A stretch of DNA of 17,292 nucleotides from CAYYFV01 sp964451705 (GTDB lineage: Bacteria > Patescibacteriota > Gracilibacteria > UBA1369 > GCA-2718715), in assembly GCA_964451705.1 (NCBI GenBank), contig CAYVIV010000018.1, forward strand, positions 1 through 17,292, written 5' to 3'. A model generated the notes under the pieces. The model saw nothing but the letters and a program-made list of their open reading frames with translations, had not been told where the DNA came from and made no database searches. The translations under genes were made by a program, and so were the position numbers. Of this stretch, positions 7,322 through 14,288 are shown in pieces. Each line of letters starts with the position of its first letter. Position 1 is the first letter of the stretch.

Positions 7322-9424
7322 ATGAATTACAAAAAATTTATTAGTATTGTAATTACACTGGCATTAGTGATCCAACCTGCCAGCTTTGCAATGCACCACG
7401 GGGTGGACGTACAAACATCTCCGCAGTTAATTAAACCCATAGACACACAAACCTCCCCACAGTTAATTAAACCAGTGGACGTACAAACTTCTCCGCAGTT
7501 AATACGACCCATAGACACAAACAATCAACAAATACTACCTATAAGACCTGAACCTATTAGTAGGGATCAACTCAAGGATGAGTTTAAAGATAGTAGGGAT
7601 CAACTCAAGGATGAGTTTAAAGATAGTAGGGATCAACTCAAGGATGAGCTTAAAGATAACAGGGATCAACTCAAGGATGAACTTAAAGATAGTAGGGATC
7701 AACTCAAGGATGAGCTTAAAAAGAAAAAACAAATCATACAGGGCTTTGGGCGTAATGAAGTTAAACAACAGCTCAAGTTAAAAAAGGCTCCACAAATTTT
7801 ACGTTTAAAAAAACATCTACAAGAAGATCAAAAAGACAACAACCTTAGAGACAAATTCGAAACTGAAATTGAAAACATCACAAATCAAGATGACCTTATT
7901 ATACTCAAAAAACAAAAACTAAGAGAGGTCATCCAAAAAGCCAAACCTAGATTTAGACAGATTCACAATAAAAAACCGGAAGTCTTTAAAAAGAAAAAAG
8001 AACATTTAAGAAAAGAGGGGCAGCTTAAAGCAGTGAAAGCAACCTTGGGTCACAAAATCCAATTAACTGTTTTGGGTCTAGAGGCCGGTATACCAGCCTC
8101 TTTCTATAGTGATTCTGAAAAAGTTAAATTACTTGGAATGAGAAATTTAACAAGTTCCGATAGAATTTCTTCTAGAGTGGGAGCATCTATAGATTTTGCT
8201 ACCGAGGAAACTAAAGATGTCACTTTAGTATTTGAATTGCATCCTAGCAGTACAGAAATGAAGTTCACCCTTCAAGGAGAACCTGTAAAAACCAGCATTA
8301 GAGAACTTATAGAGGGTCCAAAAAAATTCAAACTAGAGGGAGCCAAGGAACTTAAGTTATCTTACCTAACAAACAGAAAAATCCTTCGCACAGTCGGAGA
8401 CTACAAATTTGAGAATAAAGATAACCAAGTAGGACAAAGACTAGAACGTGTGCGTGCAAAAGCTCAACAACACAAAGAGTGCACCCAACTTAGATCTGAT
8501 CTTAAAAATATGGAGTTTGATGGCTTTGAAAACAGAGCAGAAAATTTATTTAAACTTCTAGAGCAGTCCCCTGGTCCAGTTGCTTGTAAAGCAGGCCTTA
8601 ACAAAATACCACAAATCAAAGAAGAACTCAGGCAACTACGCTTTAAAGCTAAAAAAATTACATATAAAGATGTTGCCGAAGGTTGGTTTAAAACACATGT
8701 TGAAAGAATTAGTAAAAGAAAGGCTTTTGGTAAAGTATTATTTCAAGGCTACAAAAATGCACAGGGCCAACTAACTGGTGAGTTTGGACCAAACAATCAA
8801 ATTAAACTTGGAGAACTATTAAAAGTCTCCTTGATTACAGCTGGAATCGAGCCAAATACAGAAATTAGCGATAGCACTATAGACCAAAACCACTGGGCTA
8901 AAGGTTTTGCTCAATCAGCTTTTGATAGTAATTTATCTGTAGCATCTAACCTCAGCGATCTTAATAGAAGCGTGACTCGAGGACAAGCACTCCAAACCTT
9001 TGCCGAAGCCCTCATGATAATCGACCCTCTTAATCCAAATGCCAACGATAGCCAGTGTGACTTTGAAGCTATGAAAGATAGCTTTGCAGATTTCGATCCA
9101 GAACATCCGCAAACCTTAGCTGCATGTTTATTTGTACAAGATGGTATTATCAAAGGTTCACAAGGATATCTTAAATTAGACTCTGCAACGAACCGTGGAG
9201 AAATTGCCAAAATTCTAAACAACATTCTCGACAAGTATGTAGATGTAGAAGAAATAGTTCTACAACTTCCTAGCGGTTCACAAGGCAACACAGTCATCCA
9301 ACACCCACTAGAAGATGAAACGCTAAATCAACCCGTTATAGAAGCTGATGATAACAACGATGGCCAAGTAGAATCTCAAGAAAATAATAACAACAGCAGC
9401 ACAGAAGCCTCTAGCAATGACTAG
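7322..9424 (+). CDS. Exported SLH-domain surface protein with tandem repeats
   Basis: The 700-residue product starts with a Sec signal peptide (K4-K5, hydrophobic 6-18, likely cleavage after PASFA at about 23). Next are three 12-residue repeats of the type DVQTSPQLIKPI (29-64) and five 11-residue repeats of the type SRDQLKDEFKD (80-134). A Lys/Glu-rich, probably helical stretch runs to about 230, and a beta-rich region of unknown fold covers about 240-350. The C-terminal part carries three SLH-like domains: YKDVAEGWF (about 448), HWAKGFAQ (about 524) and FADFDPEHP (about 588-641), the last with the typical ATNRGEIAKIL end. SLH triplets bind cell-wall polysaccharide and anchor S-layer proteins. 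An acidic Asn/Ser-rich tail (about 643-700) follows. The 11-residue period with hydrophobics at i and i+4 fits a hendecad coiled coil, so the N-terminal half may be a stalk projecting from the surface. No SD precedes the ATG; a strong terminator follows. Confidence 0.88.
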   Translation: MNYKKFISIVITLALVIQPASFAMHHGVDVQTSPQLIKPIDTQTSPQLIKPVDVQTSPQLIRPIDTNNQQILPIRPEPISRDQLKDEFKDSRDQLKDEFKDSRDQLKDELKDNRDQLKDELKDSRDQLKDELKKKKQIIQGFGRNEVKQQLKLKKAPQILRLKKHLQEDQKDNNLRDKFETEIENITNQDDLIILKKQKLREVIQKAKPRFRQIHNKKPEVFKKKKEHLRKEGQLKAVKATLGHKIQLTVLGLEAGIPASFYSDSEKVKLLGMRNLTSSDRISSRVGASIDFATEETKDVTLVFELHPSSTEMKFTLQGEPVKTSIRELIEGPKKFKLEGAKELKLSYLTNRKILRTVGDYKFENKDNQVGQRLERVRAKAQQHKECTQLRSDLKNMEFDGFENRAENLFKLLEQSPGPVACKAGLNKIPQIKEELRQLRFKAKKITYKDVAEGWFKTHVERISKRKAFGKVLFQGYKNAQGQLTGEFGPNNQIKLGELLKVSLITAGIEPNTEISDSTIDQNHWAKGFAQSAFDSNLSVASNLSDLNRSVTRGQALQTFAEALMIIDPLNPNANDSQCDFEAMKDSFADFDPEHPQTLAACLFVQDGIIKGSQGYLKLDSATNRGEIAKILNNILDKYVDVEEIVLQLPSGSQGNTVIQHPLEDETLNQPVIEADDNNDGQVESQENNNNSSTEASSND
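7406..7513 (+). repeat. 36-bp in-frame tandem repeat, three copies plus a partial
   Basis: Units at 7406-7441, 7442-7477 and 7478-7513, with a 9-base start of a fourth at 7514. They encode D(V/T)QTSPQLI(K/R)P(I/V). Units 1 and 3 begin GACGTACAAAC, unit 2 begins GACACACAAAC. The Pro-rich 12-residue unit directly follows the signal peptide of the SLH protein and may be an extended spacer. Confidence 0.95.
7559..7723 (+). repeat. 33-bp in-frame tandem repeat, five copies
   Basis: Units at 7559, 7592, 7625, 7658 and 7691, each 33 bp, encode SRDQLKDE(F/L)KD with an S-to-N change in unit 4 and a KK ending in unit 5. The first two units are identical and the third differs by one base, so expansion is recent or kept homogeneous. 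Unit number can change without breaking the frame. Confidence 0.97.
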
Positions 9425-9463
9425 AAAAATTTAAACACTCAAACAACAACAAACATAACTAGA

Positions 9464-9493
9464 AAAAGCCCTGGCATCTGCCAGGGCTTTTTT
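9464..9493. terminator. Strong intrinsic terminator, probably bidirectional
   Basis: A perfect inverted repeat, AAAAGCCCTGGC (9464-9475) and GCCAGGGCTTTT (9480-9491), with an ATCT loop and a run of T on the plus strand; the complementary A run serves the other strand. It lies between the convergent SLH and TPR genes, 40 nt past one stop codon and 43 nt past the other. It is the only convincing terminator in the window. Confidence 0.95.
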
Positions 9494-9533
9494 AGAATTA
9501 AAATTTATCAGTCATCTCTGTAAATCGTCTTTG

Positions 9534-10103
9534 CTAAGAGTGTTTTTGTTTAAAGTGAGAACAAGCTTTTAAACATTCTAAAGCTTGGTGGTTTCCAGGT
9601 TCGATTGCTAGAATTTTTTCAAACATCTTTGTAGCTGCTTCAAACTGCATATCGTTAAGAAGGCAAACACCTAAGTCACACATAATTAGTGGATCGTTTG
9701 GTGCAAGAGCATTTGCTCTGTTTAAAATAACAAGACCTTGTTTCTTTTTGCCTGCATTAAAAATAGACCATCCTAGACAACGTACAATTTCTGGGTGATT
9801 TGGTTCAATTTTATCTGCTATTTCTAACTCTGCTATCGATTTATCAAACTGATTTAAACAAGAGAAGGTAAAACCCAATAAATAATGAGCATTTGCAGAA
9901 ATAGGATCTAAACGTAAGGCGTATTTTAAAGCCCTTAGTGCTTTATCAAATTGTCTTAAAGATAAAAAGTTATCCCCAAGCTCCTCGAAAGCTGCAATAC
10001 AGTTTAAATCAGATTTTACTATATCCTCTAGAATGCCAATAGCATCTAAGTGCTCTCCATTTAATTTTAGTTTTTCTGCCTTTAAAATTAACTCACTAGT
10101 CAT
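9534..10103 (-). CDS. Tetratricopeptide-repeat protein
   Basis: The 189-residue product consists almost entirely of 34-residue TPR units: about 3-36, 37-70 (AFEELGDNFLSLRQFDKALRALKYALRLDP is typical), 71-104, 105-138 and 139-172, then a short capping helix. No signal peptide or membrane segment is seen, so it is probably a cytoplasmic protein-interaction scaffold; partners are unknown. It is the last gene of the RNHCP-tilS-ftsH-hsp20 cluster but has its own promoter with a perfect extended -10, giving a leader of about 16 nt (TTTAAACTAATTTAAATG, no SD). Its position after a chaperone and a protease gene makes a link to protein quality control possible, but this is inference from context alone. 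Confidence 0.9.
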   Translation of the reverse strand: MTSELILKAEKLKLNGEHLDAIGILEDIVKSDLNCIAAFEELGDNFLSLRQFDKALRALKYALRLDPISANAHYLLGFTFSCLNQFDKSIAELEIADKIEPNHPEIVRCLGWSIFNAGKKKQGLVILNRANALAPNDPLIMCDLGVCLLNDMQFEAATKMFEKILAIEPGNHQALECLKACSHFKQKHS

Positions 10104-10125
10104 TTAAATTAGTTTAAATCTAATT

Positions 10126-10154
10126 ATTATAGCACAAAAAAAAATAAAAACCAA
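10126..10154 (-). promoter_or_regulatory. Promoter of the TPR gene
   Basis: Minus-strand TTGGTT (10154-10149), a T-rich 17-nt spacer and TGC-TATAAT, a perfect extended -10 (TATAAT at 10131-10126). Predicted +1 near 10119, about 16 nt before the ATG. It lies in the 97-bp gap after hsp20. Confidence 0.75.
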
Positions 10155-10200
10155 GTCCTAAACTCAGTCTTTATCTATAATCTAATTTTTAATCAAAAGT

Positions 10201-10659
10201 TTAATCCTCTAAAACTGACTCTTGTTCATCAAGAGCTTGTATGACATGACTAGAGGACTTTAAACTAGCTGATAATTTTGGTATCTCTACACGCAAAATA
10301 CCCTTTTTGTAAGTAGCTCTCACTTTGGATGTGTCTAAACCAGGCGGTAATAAAATAGACCGGGAAAAGTCCCCAAAATGGCATTCTTGCAAAATATATT
10401 CAGTCTCAGATATAAATTCATGGACACTAGATTTACCATGAATTTCTAAAACTTCATTATCTGCGATCTGAACTTCTAGGTTATTTAAATCCGTGCCAGC
10501 AATTGGAGCAATTACCACCAGTGATTTATCTGTTTCAAAAACATCAACACAAATTGTAGAACTTACTTGAGTCTCATGGTTATCTAAATCCATTGTCGTA
10601 CGCGAATCTAGATTATCACGAGCCTCATTATCGCCTCTCATAAGTATTTCTAATTCCAT
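10201..10659 (-). CDS. Small heat-shock protein, Hsp20/alpha-crystallin family
   Basis: An ATP-independent holdase chaperone that keeps unfolding proteins soluble. Of 152 residues, about 36-130 form the alpha-crystallin domain: DVFETDKSLVVIAPIAG at the start, LEVQIADNEVLEIHGK in the middle, and the signature end YKKGILRVEIPK (about 117-128). The first ~35 residues are acidic and variable, as usual. A clear C-terminal I-x-I/V oligomerisation motif is not evident. The ATG at 10659 is one base after the ftsH TAG stop, so it is cotranscribed and probably translationally coupled to ftsH, joining a chaperone to a membrane protease. A second possible start is the Met at position 7. Confidence 0.93.
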   Translation of the reverse strand: MELEILMRGDNEARDNLDSRTTMDLDNHETQVSSTICVDVFETDKSLVVIAPIAGTDLNNLEVQIADNEVLEIHGKSSVHEFISETEYILQECHFGDFSRSILLPPGLDTSKVRATYKKGILRVEIPKLSASLKSSSHVIQALDEQESVLED

Positions 10660-10660
10660 A

Positions 10661-12460
10661 CTATTTAAAATAAGTTAAGAACTCATCACGCGAAAGATTT
10701 TCTTTTTTCAAAAGGTCTTCAGCAATTTTCGACATAATCTTTTTATTTTTCTTTACTAATTCAGTGGTGGTTTTTAAAGCCTCATCTAACAAAGCTTTAA
10801 TTCTAGAATCAATTTCGAAGGCCATGTGTTCTGAATAATTTTTAGTATGCCCGAGATCTCTACCAATAAATACTTCATGATTCTTTTCTCCAAAAGTAAT
10901 TGGACCTAAATCCGACATTCCATATTCAGTTACCATAGAACGCGCCATATTTGTAGCTCTCTCTAAATCTGAAGATGGACCTGTAGTAACCTCACCAAAA
11001 AAAACTTTTTCAGCCACATAGCCGCCTAACATTGCGCACAACTCTGACTTAAACTTTGTATAAGAATATAAATGCCTATCAGCTTCTGGTAGGTACCAGG
11101 TGACCCCCAGGGCATGGCCACGGGAAATAATTGAAATCTTATGCACAGGATCGCACTCTGGCATTAGGTGCCCAACAACAGCATGACCAACTTCGTGATA
11201 AGAGGTGATTTTTCTTTCTTTCTTGGAAAGGACTCTAGATTTCTTTTCCGGTCCTAAAGCTACTTTCTCTACTGCATGGTTAATATCATCTTGTACCACA
11301 GACTTGGCATTTCTACGTGCCGCAAATAAAGCCGCCTCGTTGAGAACATTTTCCAAATCAGCACCGGTAAAACCAGGGGTTTTGCGAGCAATCTCCCTTA
11401 ACTTGACCGTCTTGCTCATAGACTTAGACTTAGCATGGACTTTTAAAATAGCTTCACGATCATTGATATCTGGTTTATCGACAACTACCCTTCTGTCAAA
11501 ACGACCAGGACGTAAAAGTGCTGGATCCAAAACATCTGGACGGTTTGTAGCAGCCATTACAATTACATTAGTACCTGTTTCGAAGCCATCCATTTCTGTT
11601 AGAATTTGATTCAAAGTCTGCTCACGCTCATCGTGACCACCTCCCAGGCCTGCACCACGTTTACGACCTACTGCATCTATTTCATCGATAAACACTATGC
11701 ATGGGGCAGCTTTTTTAGCTGTCTTAAACATATCTCTCACACGCGAAGCACCAACACCAACAAACATTTCTACGAATTCAGATCCAGACACAGAAAAGAA
11801 TGGAACATCTGCTTCTCCAGCAACTGCACGCGCCAATAATGTCTTACCAGTTCCCGGAGGACCAACTAACAAAACGCCTTTTGGAATAACTGCTCCAAGC
11901 TTTTGGAACTTAGACGGTTTCTTTAAAAACTCAACTATTTCTTGCAACTCCTCTTTTGCTTCTTCAGCTCCAGCAACCTTAGAAAAGTTTGTACGAGACT
12001 TGGATTTGTCATGCAACTTGGCTCGATTCTTACCAAAACTCATAGCTTGGTTATTAGAACTCTGTGCCGAACGAAACATATACATTATAACAAGCAAAAT
12101 GAATATCGCAGGCAAGGCCGAAACTGCCAAACTAGACCAAAAACTAGATTCTGGGACTACATCTACATTAATTAAAGCATATTCATTTTCTGGCAACATG
12201 TCTGCCAAGCTAGAGGAAGTCTCTTTATAAGAAAATTTCATTTCTTCACCAACTTGATAACTCAGCTTGTTACCTTTTATATTAACAGCATTAGAATCAA
12301 TTTTGCCTTCGTTTAAATCAACTCTAAACTCAGAGAAGGCCACTTTTTTGGGTGGGTCTAAAATCTGATCAGAATTATAAAGTACACTGGAAACAATTAA
12401 AGCCAAAAGCAAAAAAAGAAAAAAACTATGTCGCTTTGGAGGTTTGGAAACAATTTTCAT
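10661..12460 (-). CDS. ftsH: ATP-dependent zinc metalloprotease FtsH
   Basis: A membrane-anchored AAA+ protease that extracts and degrades misfolded membrane and some soluble proteins. The 599-residue product has two transmembrane segments (about 12-28 and 109-130) flanking an external domain. The AAA module follows: Walker A GPPGTGKT (200-207), Walker B CIVFIDE (254-260) and the second region of homology ATNRPDVLDPALLRPGRFDR (304-323). The M41 protease has its zinc site HEVGH (422-426) and the third ligand Asp in SSDLERAT (about 498). The usual HEAGH is HEVGH here, which keeps both His and the Glu. Length is close to the 600-650 usual. The ATG at 12460 follows a promoter with an extended -10 and a leader of about 13 nt without SD. 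The gene follows tilS, a widely conserved order. Confidence 0.98.
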   Translation of the reverse strand: MKIVSKPPKRHSFFLFLLLALIVSSVLYNSDQILDPPKKVAFSEFRVDLNEGKIDSNAVNIKGNKLSYQVGEEMKFSYKETSSSLADMLPENEYALINVDVVPESSFWSSLAVSALPAIFILLVIMYMFRSAQSSNNQAMSFGKNRAKLHDKSKSRTNFSKVAGAEEAKEELQEIVEFLKKPSKFQKLGAVIPKGVLLVGPPGTGKTLLARAVAGEADVPFFSVSGSEFVEMFVGVGASRVRDMFKTAKKAAPCIVFIDEIDAVGRKRGAGLGGGHDEREQTLNQILTEMDGFETGTNVIVMAATNRPDVLDPALLRPGRFDRRVVVDKPDINDREAILKVHAKSKSMSKTVKLREIARKTPGFTGADLENVLNEAALFAARRNAKSVVQDDINHAVEKVALGPEKKSRVLSKKERKITSYHEVGHAVVGHLMPECDPVHKISIISRGHALGVTWYLPEADRHLYSYTKFKSELCAMLGGYVAEKVFFGEVTTGPSSDLERATNMARSMVTEYGMSDLGPITFGEKNHEVFIGRDLGHTKNYSEHMAFEIDSRIKALLDEALKTTTELVKKNKKIMSKIAEDLLKKENLSRDEFLTYFK

Positions 12461-12479
12461 AAGGAGTATTAACTAAACA

Positions 12480-12488
12480 ATTATATCA
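12480..12488 (-). promoter_or_regulatory. Extended -10 promoter of ftsH
   Basis: Minus-strand TGA-TATAAT (12488-12480), a perfect extended -10. No good -35 is present at 16-18 nt, which extended -10 promoters can tolerate. The predicted +1 near 12473 leaves about 13 nt to the ftsH ATG. No CIRCE-like inverted repeat is seen, so heat-shock control by HrcA is not supported. Confidence 0.65.
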
Positions 12489-12525
12489 ATTTTAATAAAG
12501 AAAACATTAATTTTCAAAGCTTTTA

Positions 12526-13830
12526 CTAAAAAAACTTCTTTTTCAACTCTTCCACAACCAAATCCTGCTCCAACAAACAACTCTTATGCTGACTATCCTG
12601 GGCTTTTGCCAAACTACTACGTAAGAAAAATGGAGTCCCAAGCCTTCGATGTAATTGCTTGTAAGAAAGCTCTTTAGCATTATAATATAACTTTTGGCTT
12701 GGTTTAAAGTAGTCTAAATCCAAACTTTTATATAATTGCAGACTAAAAAGTTGCGATAATTTTGCGGCATCAAAAAAAGACAAATACAAATAATCACAAG
12801 TTTTATATACATAAACCCCATTAAAATAAATCTGACTCCCAGATTTAGCGTTTTCTAAAAAACTTTTAAATTCTCTATGGAATTTACTAGGCAAACTGGC
12901 AAAAATTGAGTACCACAGGTAGTCACTCACAGAGCCAGAAAGTTGACTCAACTTTGCCTGCTCTACTTTCATTAAACAACTAATTCCAGCTAAACTAATA
13001 GTTTCAGTATGATTTTGCAAAAACTTAGCAATTTCTGAGTTGTAATCATTAGACAAACTCGCCTGCACTCGGCTAGCTTGCAAAATCCCCTGCTTAGCTG
13101 TCTCAAAACGCTCTGAGATTTGTGGCAACAAAGAGTTTCTCAAAAAATTTCTATCATAGTCCAGAGTAGCATTGCTAGAATCTTCGTGCCAAAGAAGACT
13201 CTTTTGCTTGGCATAGGCTATAATTTGCTTTTTACTATAATCTACCAGTGGTCGCAACAAAGACAAATCACGATCTAGAAAAGACATAGCAGCCAAGCCA
13301 TGTGCTCCAGCACCACGAAAACTTGCCATTAAAAAATTTTCGACAATGTCACAAGAGTGTTGTGCTAAACAGATCCAATCAAATTCGCGCTTGTGTCTTA
13401 AATCTTGCAAATAATTAAAACGAAAGTTTGATGCTGCCGCCATAAAATTATTCTTCTCCACAGGCAGCTTAGATTTATTTGCTTTGGCAACTTGTAGATA
13501 TTTAGTTAAAACAGATTGTTTATGACGATCTTGCAAAGCAAATTTATGCTTATAATCAACTTTTACTAACAAAAATTCATGTGCAGCCTGAGGGTATTGC
13601 TCTAATAGCTTCTCTATAACTTTAATATCTTCTTGAGTGTCTACTCGTTTGCCATGGTCAAAGTAGACACAAAGCAATTGCTTGGGTTTGACAATAGTTA
13701 ACAAAATATCTAACAAGACCATACTATCTACTCCGCCCGATACAGATAAAATCAACTTAGAATCCTTAAATTCCAACAAGTCTTTGGCTAAAGTCTGACT
13801 ATTAATAGCCTGAGTGTTAATAAATTGCAT
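12526..13830 (-). CDS. tilS: tRNA(Ile)-lysidine synthase TilS
   Basis: TilS uses ATP and lysine to convert C34 of the AUA-reading tRNA-Ile to lysidine, switching its identity from Met to Ile. The 434-residue product has the N-type PP-loop SGGVDS (31-36), the YFDHG strand, AASNFRFNYLQDL, and the conserved LLWHEDSSNATLDYDRNFLRNSLLP segment. The normally conserved GHxxDDQxET motif reads AQHSCDIVENF: His, one Asp and the Glu are kept, but the DDQ pair is reduced. FRGAGAHGLAAM matches the following LRGSGLxGLxGM block. The C-terminal part (about 300-434) is divergent. The ATG at 13830 is two bases after the RNHCP stop codon, so translational coupling is likely, and ftsH follows after 65 nt. Confidence 0.93.
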   Translation of the reverse strand: MQFINTQAINSQTLAKDLLEFKDSKLILSVSGGVDSMVLLDILLTIVKPKQLLCVYFDHGKRVDTQEDIKVIEKLLEQYPQAAHEFLLVKVDYKHKFALQDRHKQSVLTKYLQVAKANKSKLPVEKNNFMAAASNFRFNYLQDLRHKREFDWICLAQHSCDIVENFLMASFRGAGAHGLAAMSFLDRDLSLLRPLVDYSKKQIIAYAKQKSLLWHEDSSNATLDYDRNFLRNSLLPQISERFETAKQGILQASRVQASLSNDYNSEIAKFLQNHTETISLAGISCLMKVEQAKLSQLSGSVSDYLWYSIFASLPSKFHREFKSFLENAKSGSQIYFNGVYVYKTCDYLYLSFFDAAKLSQLFSLQLYKSLDLDYFKPSQKLYYNAKELSYKQLHRRLGTPFFLRSSLAKAQDSQHKSCLLEQDLVVEELKKKFF

Positions 13831-13832
13831 AT

Positions 13833-14162
13833 TTAAAAATTAGAAGGTTTTGCCGACAAAGCACAAATCAAATCAAAATCATCATCGGGCTGGGTTTTGT
13901 TGCAGACAGCTTCTTGGCATTTCTGGCATTCAAAAACAATCTGAAATTCCCCCACAGCAATATTTTTTAAACAAATTGGTCGCATAACACCCTTACAAGG
14001 ATTCAAGCGGTCACCTGGAATGTCTAAATCCACATGCAAACAATGTAAACAAAAAGGGCAGTGGTTACGAATAAAACCAGAGCCAGCAGTGACTTTTTTT
14101 TGGCAGTGCACACAACTAAAGTTTTCGTTTTTATGAATGAAATTTTTTCTTGCTAAATTCAT
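13833..14162 (-). CDS. RNHCP domain protein, putative zinc-binding
   Basis: From the ATG at 14162 the product has 109 residues; an in-frame TTG at 14171 would add three. It contains the signature RNHCPFC (32-38) that names the RNHCP family, plus further Cys/His pairs: CVHC (17-20), HCLH (40-43), PGDR, MRPIC and CQKC. This arrangement suggests a small zinc-ribbon-like fold; the family has no established function that I know of. The cysteine pairs suggest structural zinc rather than catalysis. It opens the cluster ahead of tilS with only two bases between stop and start, so a role in RNA or tRNA metabolism is possible by association only. It is divergent from ftsK. Confidence 0.85.
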   Translation of the reverse strand: MNLARKNFIHKNENFSCVHCQKKVTAGSGFIRNHCPFCLHCLHVDLDIPGDRLNPCKGVMRPICLKNIAVGEFQIVFECQKCQEAVCNKTQPDDDFDLICALSAKPSNF

Positions 14163-14213
14163 GTTTTGCAAATTTCTTTTCTAGGATAAATTTAAATGAC
14201 AAAAGTCGCGTTT

Positions 14214-14242
14214 ATTGTACATGAAAGGTCTTCACTTTGCAA
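14214..14242 (-). promoter_or_regulatory. Promoter of the RNHCP-tilS cluster
   Basis: Minus-strand TTGCAA (14242-14237), a 17-nt spacer and TACAAT (14219-14214; 5 of 6). Predicted +1 near 14207, leader about 45 nt to the ATG at 14162. The -35 is palindromic and may be shared with the ftsK promoter. Confidence 0.55.
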
Positions 14243-14265
14243 AAAACTGCAATAATAAGTACATT
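14237..14265 (+). promoter_or_regulatory. Possible ftsK promoter sharing the -35 box
   Basis: Plus-strand TTGCAA (14237-14242), a 17-nt spacer and TACATT (14260-14265; 4 of 6). Predicted +1 near 14272 leaves about 17 nt to the ftsK ATG. An alternative -10 is TATAGT at 14269-14274, without a good -35. Confidence 0.4.
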
Positions 14266-14288
14266 TTATATAGTTGTAATTAATTTAA

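Noticed and set aside
7559..7723. Tandem repeats considered as a CRISPR array.
   Set aside because: The units are directly adjacent without spacers and are in frame within a protein-coding gene.
7535..7768. Minus-strand open frame of repetitive LILELIPTIFK units opposite the SLH gene repeats.
   Set aside because: It is the mirror of the 33-bp repeat in the coding strand; a period divisible by three keeps all frames open, and it has no promoter or domain.
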